A stretch of 6,728 bases of DNA from an uncultured Collinsella sp. Lineage in GTDB: Bacteria > Actinomycetota > Coriobacteriia > Coriobacteriales > Coriobacteriaceae. The DNA is taken from assembly GCA_900549065.1 (NCBI GenBank), contig URNC01000113.1, positions 1 through 6,728 of the forward strand. The letters run 5' to 3'. Position numbers and translations under genes: made by a program. Within the stretch, counting starts at the first letter, position 1. Each line of letters begins with the position of its first letter. Positions 1 through 5,042 of the stretch are shown here, in pieces. The notes under the pieces were generated by a model, which did no database searches, was not told the DNA's origin, and saw nothing but the letters and a program-made list of their open reading frames with translations.

Positions 1-47
1 GCCTTTTGAATGACAAATTGTCGCCCTGGGCGGCGCGCAGCGTCGAC
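1..47. other. Left-edge sequence with no recognisable gene
   Basis: I see no coding region here. There is a short palindrome, GACAAATTGTC (12-22). Read on the minus strand it includes TTGTCA (11-16), which resembles a -35 hexamer whose -10 would fall outside the window. That is too little to call a promoter. Confidence 0.3.
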
Positions 48-78
48 TGGTCCGCCGTTCGGCAGAACGGCGGAACCA
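48..78 (-). other. Long stem-loop just after the lysS stop, no U tract
   Basis: Ten perfect pairs (51-60 with 65-74) enclose a four-base loop. With one bulged base (75) the stem extends by three more pairs (48-50 with 76-78). It begins a few bases after the lysS TAA. On the minus strand the stem is followed by CCAGTCGACG and not by a run of T, so it is not a classical intrinsic terminator. It may protect the mRNA 3' end or assist Rho-dependent ending. No function is shown by the sequence itself. Confidence 0.6.
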
Positions 79-79
79 A

Positions 80-2044
80 TTAATACATCTTTGCGCCGGC
101 GGGGATGGAGGCGTCGAGCTGGATCAGGTTGAGGCGCTCCTCACCATCCTCCTCGTGGATGGCACTGATGAGCATGCCGCAGCTGGGGATGCCCATCATC
201 TTGCGCGGAGGCAGGTTGGTGATGGCGAGCAAGGTCTTGCCGACCAGGTCCTCGGGCTCGTAATAAGCGTGAATACCGGAGAGGATGGTGCGGTCGGTAC
301 CGGTACCGTCGTCGAGCGTAAAGTTCAGCAGCTTCTTGGACTTCTTGACGGCCTCGCATGCCTTGACCTTCACAGCGCGGAAATCGCTCTTGGAGAAGGT
401 ATCAAAGTCGACGAACTCCTCAAACAGCGGCTCAACGGCGATCTTGGAGTAATCGAGCGTGGGCTTAAGCGACTTAACGAATGGGCTCGCGGCGTTGCCG
501 GCCTCGGCAGCCTTGGCGGCAGCGGCACCGGACTGGAAACCCTTCTCGGGCTTCATGTGCGGGAACAGCAGGACGTCGCGGATAGAAGCCTGGTTAGTAA
601 GCAGCATGACCACGCGGTCGATACCAATGCCAATGCCGCCCGCGGGAGGCATACCGTACTCGAGGGCGCGCACGTAGTCCTCGTCATACTCCATAGCCTC
701 ATCGTCGCCGCCGGCCTTCTCGGCCATCTGGGCAGCAAAGCGCTCAGCCTGGTCGACCGGGTCGTTGAGCTCGGAGAATGCGTTGGCGTACTCGTGGCCG
801 GCGATGACCAGCTCAAAGCGGTGAGTCAAACGCGGGTCGTCCTCAAAACGCTTAGCGAGCGGGCTGACCTCGATGGGGTAATCGCACACGAAGGTCGGGT
901 TGACGATGGTGTCCTCGCCCAGCTCATCGTAAATCTCGGCGATGATCTTGCCGGCAGTCCACTCGGGCTTGATCTCCAGGCCCTTCTCGCGCGCGGCGGC
1001 AGCAAGCTCCTCGACCGGCGTGTCGATGGTGACCTGCTTGCCGAGCACGTCGGAGACGATGTCGGTCATGGGACGGCTGGCCCACTCACCAGAAAGGTCG
1101 ATGGTCTGGCCCTGGTACTCGATGACCTCGGGGTTGCCGATGGCCTTGTTAGCCGCCTTAATGACACCCTGGGCGAGCGCCTTCATGCCCTCAAGGTCTG
1201 AGAAGGCACGGTAGGCCTCCATCGTGGTGAACTCGGGGTTGTGGGTAAGGTCCATGCCCTCGTTACGGAAGATGCGGCCGATCTCGAACACGCGCTCAAA
1301 ACCACCGACGATGCAGCGCTTGAGATGGAGCTCGGTGGCAATACGCAGGTAGCACTCCTGATCGAGCGCGTTGAAGTGGGTAATGAACGGCTTGGCGGTA
1401 GCGCCGCCCTGGATGGTCTGCAGGATGGGGGTCTCGACCTCCATGTAACCGTCGGACTCCATAAAGCGACGGAAGGTAGAGAGAATCTGCGAACGCTTAC
1501 GGAAGGTCTCGCGAACGTCGTCGTTGGCGATCAGATCGACATAGCGCTGGCGATAGCGGGTCTCCTTGTCGGAAAGACCGTGGAACTTCTCGGGCAGCGG
1601 ACGAACGGCCTTGGAAAGCAGGGTCGCGCTCTTAGGGGCAACGGAAAGCTGGCCGCGCTGGGTGCGCACGACCACGCCGGTCACGCCCAGGATGTCGCCC
1701 AGGTCGAGGGCCTTGAGCGTATTCCAGGCGGCCTCGTCCATGTCGTTGATGCGGCAGAACAGCTGAATCTCGGCAGTCGCATCGCGCACGACGATGAACA
1801 TGATCTTGCCCTGACCGCGCTTGGCGACCACGCGGCCGGCGATCTTCACGACGTCCTCGGTGTCCTCGCCATCGGCAAGCTCGGCGTACTTAGCCTCGAT
1901 ATCGGCGACGTAGTCCTCAAGCTCAGAGTGCTCGGGATAGGGGTTCTGGCCCGCCTCGAACAGGGCGGCGCGCTTGGCCAGGCGGGTGGCGCGCTCGTCG
2001 TTGAGCGTCGATGCCTGATCGGCGGCGTTCTGGTTCTCTGCCAT
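80..2044 (-). CDS. lysS: Lysyl-tRNA synthetase (class II) with a C-terminal Trbp111/EMAP-II-like tRNA-binding domain
   Basis: Charges tRNA-Lys with lysine in the cytoplasm. The 654-residue product has three parts. Residues about 65-145 are an OB-fold anticodon-binding domain. Residues about 160-500 are a class II catalytic core: motif 1 around GYMEVETPIL (199-208), motif 2 RVFEIGRIFRNEG (251-263) followed by THNPEFTTMEAY, and motif 3 GGIGIGIDRVVMLLT (469-483). An Ala-rich linker (about 505-520) leads to residues 545-654, which resemble the tRNA-binding domain at the C-terminus of bacterial MetRS (FSKSDFRAVKV, then IPSCGMLISA). Ordinary bacterial LysRS is about 500 residues, so the tail is an addition. 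The start ATG has GAGGAG seven bases upstream (2052-2057). It lies 79 nt after greA, presumably in one operon. Synthetase identity is very secure. The tail assignment rests on motif resemblance. Confidence 0.96.
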   Translation of the reverse strand: MAENQNAADQASTLNDERATRLAKRAALFEAGQNPYPEHSELEDYVADIEAKYAELADGEDTEDVVKIAGRVVAKRGQGKIMFIVVRDATAEIQLFCRINDMDEAAWNTLKALDLGDILGVTGVVVRTQRGQLSVAPKSATLLSKAVRPLPEKFHGLSDKETRYRQRYVDLIANDDVRETFRKRSQILSTFRRFMESDGYMEVETPILQTIQGGATAKPFITHFNALDQECYLRIATELHLKRCIVGGFERVFEIGRIFRNEGMDLTHNPEFTTMEAYRAFSDLEGMKALAQGVIKAANKAIGNPEVIEYQGQTIDLSGEWASRPMTDIVSDVLGKQVTIDTPVEELAAAAREKGLEIKPEWTAGKIIAEIYDELGEDTIVNPTFVCDYPIEVSPLAKRFEDDPRLTHRFELVIAGHEYANAFSELNDPVDQAERFAAQMAEKAGGDDEAMEYDEDYVRALEYGMPPAGGIGIGIDRVVMLLTNQASIRDVLLFPHMKPEKGFQSGAAAAKAAEAGNAASPFVKSLKPTLDYSKIAVEPLFEEFVDFDTFSKSDFRAVKVKACEAVKKSKKLLNFTLDDGTGTDRTILSGIHAYYEPEDLVGKTLLAITNLPPRKMMGIPSCGMLISAIHEEDGEERLNLIQLDASIPAGAKMY

Positions 2045-2062
2045 AAGTTAGCTCCTCAAACT

Positions 2063-2095
2063 AAAACGCTCCCCAGGATTCGGTCCCAGGGAGCG
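2063..2095 (-). terminator. Candidate attenuator/weak terminator hairpin between greA and lysS
   Basis: On the minus strand CGCTCCC (2089-2095) pairs with GGGAGCG (2067-2073), with an inner GGA/TCC stem. It is followed by TTTT, then AGTTT (2066 down to 2058). The hairpin ends only six bases before the lysS ribosome-binding site, inside the short greA-lysS gap. It could reduce read-through into lysS or act as an attenuator. The U tract is short, so full termination is doubtful. A competing pairing is described in the findings. Confidence 0.45.
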
Positions 2096-2123
2096 AAAAC
2101 ATACCTTTACGCGGGACCGTGGT

Positions 2124-2594
2124 CTAGCGTGCGATCTTGGCGATGGTGTAGACGCGAGTCTTGCCGGAAGGCGTAACGACCTCGACGGAATCACCCTCGC
2201 CGTGACCGATGATGGCGTGACCGACCGGAGACTCGTTGGAGATCTTGTGCTCGAGCGAGTTGGTCTCGGTGGTACCAACGAGCGTGACTTCCATGACCTC
2301 GCCGTTGGGATCAATCAGCGAAACGGTGGAACCGATGGAGACGGTCAGATCGCCCGTGGTGGCAGCAACCTGAGCGTTGGCAAGAATGGCCTGGATCTCG
2401 GCGATACGAGCAGCATTCTGGGCCTGCTTGTCCTTGGCGGCATCGTACTCGGAGTTCTCCGAAAGGTCGCCGAACGCGCGGGCTTCCTTGATGTCCTCGA
2501 CGATCTCCTTGGCGTAATCGCCCTCACGCCAGGCGAGCTCCTCGACGAGCTTCTGGCGGCCCTCAGCGGTCAGTACGATCTGGCTTGCGTCCAT
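2124..2594 (-). CDS. greA: Transcription elongation factor GreA
   Basis: Rescues backtracked RNA polymerase by entering the secondary channel and stimulating cleavage of the RNA 3' end. The 156-residue product has the family's usual length and order. An N-terminal antiparallel coiled coil (about 1-76) carries the signature GDLSENSEYDAAK (42-54), whose Asp43 and Glu46 are the tip acidic pair expected to hold the catalytic metal. A C-terminal FKBP-like domain (about 80-156) contains ESPVGHAIIGHGEGD. The frame is open ten codons further upstream, but the ATG at 2594 has GGGGAG eight bases before it (2603-2608) and gives the normal N-terminus, so I chose it. It precedes lysS by 79 nt and follows the tatA terminator, suggesting a greA-lysS transcription unit. 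Confidence 0.97.
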   Translation of the reverse strand: MDASQIVLTAEGRQKLVEELAWREGDYAKEIVEDIKEARAFGDLSENSEYDAAKDKQAQNAARIAEIQAILANAQVAATTGDLTVSIGSTVSLIDPNGEVMEVTLVGTTETNSLEHKISNESPVGHAIIGHGEGDSVEVVTPSGKTRVYTIAKIAR

Positions 2595-2629
2595 ACGGAT
2601 ATCTCCCCAACTCTGATCAAACAATCAAC

Positions 2630-2635
2630 TGTCAA
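2630..2635 (-). promoter_or_regulatory. Consensus -35-like TTGACA upstream of greA
   Basis: A perfect TTGACA on the minus strand sits between the tatA terminator and greA, where a promoter is needed if that terminator works. No good TATAAT-like box is found at 16-18 bases spacing: 17 bases downstream the sequence is AGTTGG. Only the -35 half is visible, so this is a weak call. Confidence 0.3.
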
Positions 2636-2642
2636 CAAAACG

Positions 2643-2675
2643 AAAAAGACCGGCTAGCCTGCGGGCAAGCCGGTC
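2643..2675 (-). terminator. Intrinsic terminator after tatA
   Basis: On the minus strand GACCGGCT (2668-2675) pairs with AGCCGGTC (2648-2655). Inside it, after one A-A mismatch, is a three-pair inner stem (GCC/GGC) with a four-base loop. The stem is followed by TTTTT (2647-2643). It begins 26 bases after the tatA stop and separates tatA from greA. Confidence 0.85.
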
Positions 2676-2700
2676 AGGTGCTCACCCCAAAGGGATGGGA

Positions 2701-2976
2701 CTACTCTGCGTCCGCGTCGCTGTCCTCTGCCTGCTTCTTCTTGGCAGCAGCGAGCTTGGCCTCGAGCTCAGCGATCTCCTTGTCCTCCTCGGACTGCTCG
2801 ACCACGACATCCTCGGCCTGCTTGGTCTCGGCCTTATCGTCGCCCTCCATACCCTCGCGGATATTCTTGACGGTAGAGCCGAGGGACTTGCCGAGCTTCG
2901 GCAGGTTCTTGGGCCCGAAGATAATCAGGACAACGACGAGAATAATGATGAGCTCAGGAGCCCTCAGTCCAAACAT
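2701..2976 (-). CDS. tatA: Sec-independent (twin-arginine) translocase protein TatA
   Basis: Pore- or membrane-thinning component that exports folded proteins across the cytoplasmic membrane with TatC. The 91-residue product has the canonical layout: a short N-terminal membrane helix (about 6-20, ELIIILVVVLIIF), the hinge FGPKNLPKLGKSLG (20-33), an amphipathic helix to about residue 43, then an acidic and Lys/Ala-rich tail with coiled-coil character (62-82). Position 8 is Glu, as in E. coli TatB rather than its TatA (Gln). In organisms lacking a separate TatB, one TatA can serve both roles; whether that holds here is unknown. The frame extends 21 codons upstream, but the ATG at 2976 has GGAGG five bases before it (2982-2986) and gives the family's N-terminus. 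No tatC is in the window; the gene is a single-gene unit between two terminators. Confidence 0.94.
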   Translation of the reverse strand: MFGLRAPELIIILVVVLIIFGPKNLPKLGKSLGSTVKNIREGMEGDDKAETKQAEDVVVEQSEEDKEIAELEAKLAAAKKKQAEDSDADAE

Positions 2977-3012
2977 GTAGACCTCCACAATACAGCGAGA
3001 CAAGCTCGAATG

Positions 3013-3041
3013 AGTATACCGCGGGTATCGCGGTATCACAA
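3013..3041 (-). promoter_or_regulatory. tatA promoter with an inverted repeat between the boxes
   Basis: On the minus strand TTGTGA (3036-3041) and TATACT (3013-3018) are 17 bases apart, matching four and five positions of the sigma-70-type consensus. This lies about 40 bases before tatA and downstream of the tRNA-Pro terminator, exactly where tatA needs a promoter. An inverted repeat with 8-base arms, ATACCGCG and CGCGGTAT (3016-3023 and 3029-3036), occupies the spacer and touches both boxes. It could be an operator. Confidence 0.65.
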
Positions 3042-3049
3042 CACTAGCT

Positions 3050-3077
3050 AAAAAAGGGACCGCAAGAAGCGGTCCCT
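3050..3077 (-). terminator. Strong intrinsic terminator after tRNA-Pro
   Basis: A perfect 9-bp stem (AGGGACCGC on the minus strand at 3069-3077, pairing with GCGGTCCCT at 3055-3063) with a five-base loop is followed by a run of T (3055 down to 3050). It starts about 10 bases after the tRNA 3' end. It should end the tRNA transcript and any read-through from ispE. Confidence 0.93.
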
Positions 3078-3087
3078 CCTCATGCTC

Positions 3088-3164
3088 TGGTCGGGTTGAC
3101 TGGATTTGAACCAGCGACCCCTGCGTCCCGAACGCAGTGCTCTACCAAACTGAGCCACAACCCG
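3088..3164 (-). tRNA. tRNA-Pro, anticodon CGG
   Basis: The 77-base gene folds as a complete cloverleaf: acceptor CGGGTTG/CAACCCG, D stem GCTC/GAGC, anticodon stem CTGCG/CGCAG, and T arm GCTGG-TTCAAAT-CCAGT. The loop TTCGGGA gives anticodon CGG (3128-3130) with G37, as expected for proline tRNAs, and reads CCG codons. The C1-G72 pair and A73 discriminator also fit bacterial tRNA-Pro. The 3' CCA is encoded (3088-3090). It lies 49 bases after ispE and ahead of an intrinsic terminator. A -10-like TATAGT sits eight bases upstream with no matching -35, so the gene may be partly read from the veg-ispE transcript. Confidence 0.98.
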
Positions 3165-3172
3165 TTAGCTCG

Positions 3173-3178
3173 ACTATA
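3173..3178 (-). promoter_or_regulatory. -10-like TATAGT before tRNA-Pro
   Basis: TATAGT on the minus strand would start transcription within about two bases of the mature tRNA 5' end. No convincing -35 box is seen at 16-18 bases upstream and there is no TG extension, so this may be weak or inactive. The same hexamer is used at the better veg promoter. Confidence 0.3.
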
Positions 3179-3213
3179 GTAACAAAGATTTTCGCCGCGT
3201 GCTAGAGAAATTT

Positions 3214-4110
3214 TTATTTCTTTGGCGCGTCGATTTGAACCGTGTTGGGAATAAGCTCAGTCGCGCAGGCCCACCAGCCATTTTGCTGGGCAGCATCGGC
3301 AAGCCTTTCGGCCGTGGCAGCGGTGTCGCAAATGGCAAACGAGCAGGCACCCGATCCGCACACATCTACAGCAACGGTTCCGTCCTGTTTACGCAGCCAG
3401 TCGAGGACCGTTTGAATCTGCGACTCCATCTGTGCGGAAATGACACCAAGGTTGTTATGGATGAGTGCATATGCCGTCTCGGCATCACCAGCACGCAAGG
3501 CAGAAGCTATCGCGCCGGGCTTGTCCGCAGGCACCGGGGCCTCGTCAAAACGTCGATAGGCTTCAATTGTCGAAACGCTTGCCTCGCGCGGCTTGACCAG
3601 CACGACGGGCGTCGCGGGCAGCGCGGGGTACTCAGTTGCCAGCACGTCTCCCCCACCTACGTAGAACGCAGGACTCGCGTGCAAAAAGAACGGGACGTCG
3701 GCACCAATGCCCCGCGCAATATCGTCGAGCGCTGGGTCGGTGCGATCAATGCCCCAGAGCTCCGCCAAGGCGACAATGACCGCGGCCGAATCCGTCGAGG
3801 GGCCGCCCAAGCCAGCGCACAATGGAATGCGCTTCTCAATCGTCACGCAGATGTTTGCCTCGCGACCATAATGCTCGGCCATAGCAACCGCAGCCCGATA
3901 CGCCGTATTCTTTTGCATGGGAAAATCTGATGCTGGAACCGTCTGGACGGTCAGCGCCTGCGCCGGCGTGACCGTCACGGTATCGGAAAGACCGACGGCT
4001 GCCATCAGGGAATCGACCCTGTGGTAGCCGCGGTCATCGCGCTCGGTATGAACCCCTAGGTAGAGGTTAATCTTTGCCGGCGCGGAAAGAGTCAGGGACC
4101 GATCGGTCAC
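3214..4110 (-). CDS. ispE: 4-diphosphocytidyl-2-C-methyl-D-erythritol kinase
   Basis: ATP-dependent GHMP-family kinase that phosphorylates CDP-ME in the non-mevalonate (MEP) isoprenoid pathway, in the cytoplasm. The 298 residues match the family's length. Visible motifs: APAKINLYLGV (10-20, with the conserved Lys13), the GYHRVDSLM substrate segment (28-36), the ATP loop PLCAGLGGPSTDSAA (96-110), GADVPFFL (136-143, with the catalytic Asp138), and CGSGACSFA (251-259). The ATP loop is unusual: GGPST replaces the common GGGSS/GGGSA. The start is GTG, with GAGGAG eight bases upstream (4119-4124) lying inside the end of veg; the veg stop is only two bases before it, so the two are probably translationally coupled. 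A 12-base palindrome (4097-4108) overlaps the first codons. Function is secure. Confidence 0.95.
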   Translation of the reverse strand: MTDRSLTLSAPAKINLYLGVHTERDDRGYHRVDSLMAAVGLSDTVTVTPAQALTVQTVPASDFPMQKNTAYRAAVAMAEHYGREANICVTIEKRIPLCAGLGGPSTDSAAVIVALAELWGIDRTDPALDDIARGIGADVPFFLHASPAFYVGGGDVLATEYPALPATPVVLVKPREASVSTIEAYRRFDEAPVPADKPGAIASALRAGDAETAYALIHNNLGVISAQMESQIQTVLDWLRKQDGTVAVDVCGSGACSFAICDTAATAERLADAAQQNGWWACATELIPNTVQIDAPKK

Positions 4111-4112
4111 CG

Positions 4113-4409
4113 TTAATGCTCCTCGAGCTGATTGCCGAGCGGGGTAAAGATATGCTCGCCGCTCTCGGGGTCGAACAGCTCGACCTGGCCGGTGAGGACA
4201 TCGATGTACTGGTAGGACTGACGCGACTTGCGGCCGCGACGCTCGTCAACCTCGACGATAAAGACGGCGGGGTGGACGCTCTTGATGGTGCCCATGCGCT
4301 CGACGACGCGGGTACGGCCCATGTTGGCCTTCACCTTGACGCGATCGCCCACCATATCGGTCAGCTTCTCGTGGATGTCGTCGACGTGATTGACTTCCAT
4401 CTCTTCCAT
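4113..4409 (-). CDS. veg: Veg family protein
   Basis: A small (98-residue) protein resembling Bacillus subtilis Veg, a family member reported to promote biofilm formation through the SinR pathway; that role need not apply here. Visible similarities are the N-terminal helix (HVDDIHEKLTDMVGDRV), the basic stretch KVKANMGRTRVVERMGTI (25-42), the core VHPAVFIVEVDE (45-56), and SYQYIDVLTGQVELF (65-79). The position directly before ispE matches the Bacillus order, where veg lies just upstream of ispE. The frame continues eight codons upstream, but GGAGG (4418-4422) lies eight bases before the ATG at 4409, which I take as the start. A further in-frame ATG at 4400 is too far from that site. Molecular function is unknown; possibly nucleic-acid or regulator binding given the basic patch, which is only inference. 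Confidence 0.88.
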   Translation of the reverse strand: MEEMEVNHVDDIHEKLTDMVGDRVKVKANMGRTRVVERMGTIKSVHPAVFIVEVDERRGRKSRQSYQYIDVLTGQVELFDPESGEHIFTPLGNQLEEH

Positions 4410-4436
4410 GAACAGGGCCTCCAGAAGGTGCAATTC

Positions 4437-4456
4437 AAAAAGGGGATAATACCCCT
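4437..4456 (-). promoter_or_regulatory. Short hairpin plus T run in the veg leader
   Basis: On the minus strand AGGGG (4452-4456) pairs with CCCCT (4441-4445) around a six-base loop, and the stem runs into TTTTT (4441-4437). It lies between the veg promoter and the veg ribosome-binding site, so it would be in the 5' leader. The five-pair stem is short; it may be a weak terminator or attenuator. Confidence 0.35.
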
Positions 4457-4476
4457 AAGATAGACAAAACTCTAAT

Positions 4477-4506
4477 ACTATAGCACCCTGTTGTGGCCAT
4501 ACGCAA
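4477..4506 (-). promoter_or_regulatory. Promoter for veg-ispE
   Basis: On the minus strand TATAGT (4477-4482) is preceded by TGC, an extended -10, and TTGCGT (4501-4506) lies 18 bases upstream as a partial -35. The predicted start is about 60 bases before veg. The surrounding sequence is AT-rich compared with the genes, as expected for a promoter. Confidence 0.6.
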
Positions 4507-4542
4507 GTAGCTAAATAAGCCCCGTCCCAAATACGTACCAGA

Positions 4543-4605
4543 CGACAACCTCGCATGACCAGTTGTTACGCGGTTTGGTAAAACCGCGTAACCTAAAGGT
4601 TGTCG
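4543..4605. repeat. Nested inverted repeats at the dtd 3' end
   Basis: A perfect 12-bp stem, GTTACGCGGTTT (4565-4576) with AAACCGCGTAAC (4581-4592), encloses a four-base loop and begins at the base after the dtd TAG. Around it, CGACAACCT (4543-4551) and AGGTTGTCG (4597-4605) form a second 9-bp inverted repeat, one arm of which is the last codons of dtd. No T run follows on either strand, so it is not a standard intrinsic terminator. It marks the end of the rph-rdgB-dtd group. Confidence 0.75.
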
Positions 4606-5039
4606 GTGTCCAAGACGATGGTGAATGGGCCGTCGTTGACGAGGTCGACCTTCATGTCGGTGCCGAAGATGCCATGTGCTACATGCTCAACGTCCTCGTG
4701 CACAAGCGTCAGGAAGTACTCGTAGAGCTCGTTGGCGACATCGGGGGCGCCGGCATCGGTAAACGATGGGCGGCGACCGTGGCGGCAGTCGGCGAACAGC
4801 GTGAACTGCGACACCACGAGCACCTCGCCGTCGACATCGGCAAGCGCCAAGTTGGTCTTGCCGTTCTCGTCCTCGTTGATACGCAGCCCGCGGAGCTTGC
4901 CCCACAGCTTGTCGGCCTCGGCATGCGTATCGCCATGGCCCACACCCAGCAGCACCAGGTAGCCGCGTCCAATGCGGCCCACGCACTCGCCGTCGACCGT
5001 CACGCCGGCGTTGAGCACGCGCTGCACCACCGCACGCAC
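4593..5039 (-). CDS. dtd: D-aminoacyl-tRNA deacylase
   Basis: Hydrolyses D-amino acids (classically D-Tyr) mischarged onto tRNA, and glycine from tRNA-Ala, protecting translation in the cytoplasm. The 148 residues match the family length. Hallmarks are the N-terminal MRAVVQRVLNAGVTVDG, the SQFTLFAD motif (77-84), and the Gly-cisPro motif in NDGPFT (135-140), which gives chiral selection in this homodimeric enzyme. The start is GTG at 5039, with GAGGAG (5046-5051) overlapping the end of the upstream pyrophosphatase gene. The two frames are separated by three bases, so translational coupling is likely. The gene ends directly at a strong stem-loop. No residue expected at the active site appears to be missing. 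Confidence 0.96.
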   Translation of the reverse strand: MRAVVQRVLNAGVTVDGECVGRIGRGYLVLLGVGHGDTHAEADKLWGKLRGLRINEDENGKTNLALADVDGEVLVVSQFTLFADCRHGRRPSFTDAGAPDVANELYEYFLTLVHEDVEHVAHGIFGTDMKVDLVNDGPFTIVLDTDNL

Positions 5040-5042
5040 GGT

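Noticed and set aside
155..1201. A 348-codon plus-strand open frame (and another at 1241-2176) opposite lysS
   Set aside because: These arise from the codon bias of lysS on the other strand. The translations resemble no family and have no proper ribosome-binding site context that I can see.
2045..2123. A T-box riboswitch controlling lysS
   Set aside because: The gap is only 79 bases, with no specifier stem and no T-box core sequence. It is too short for a T-box leader.
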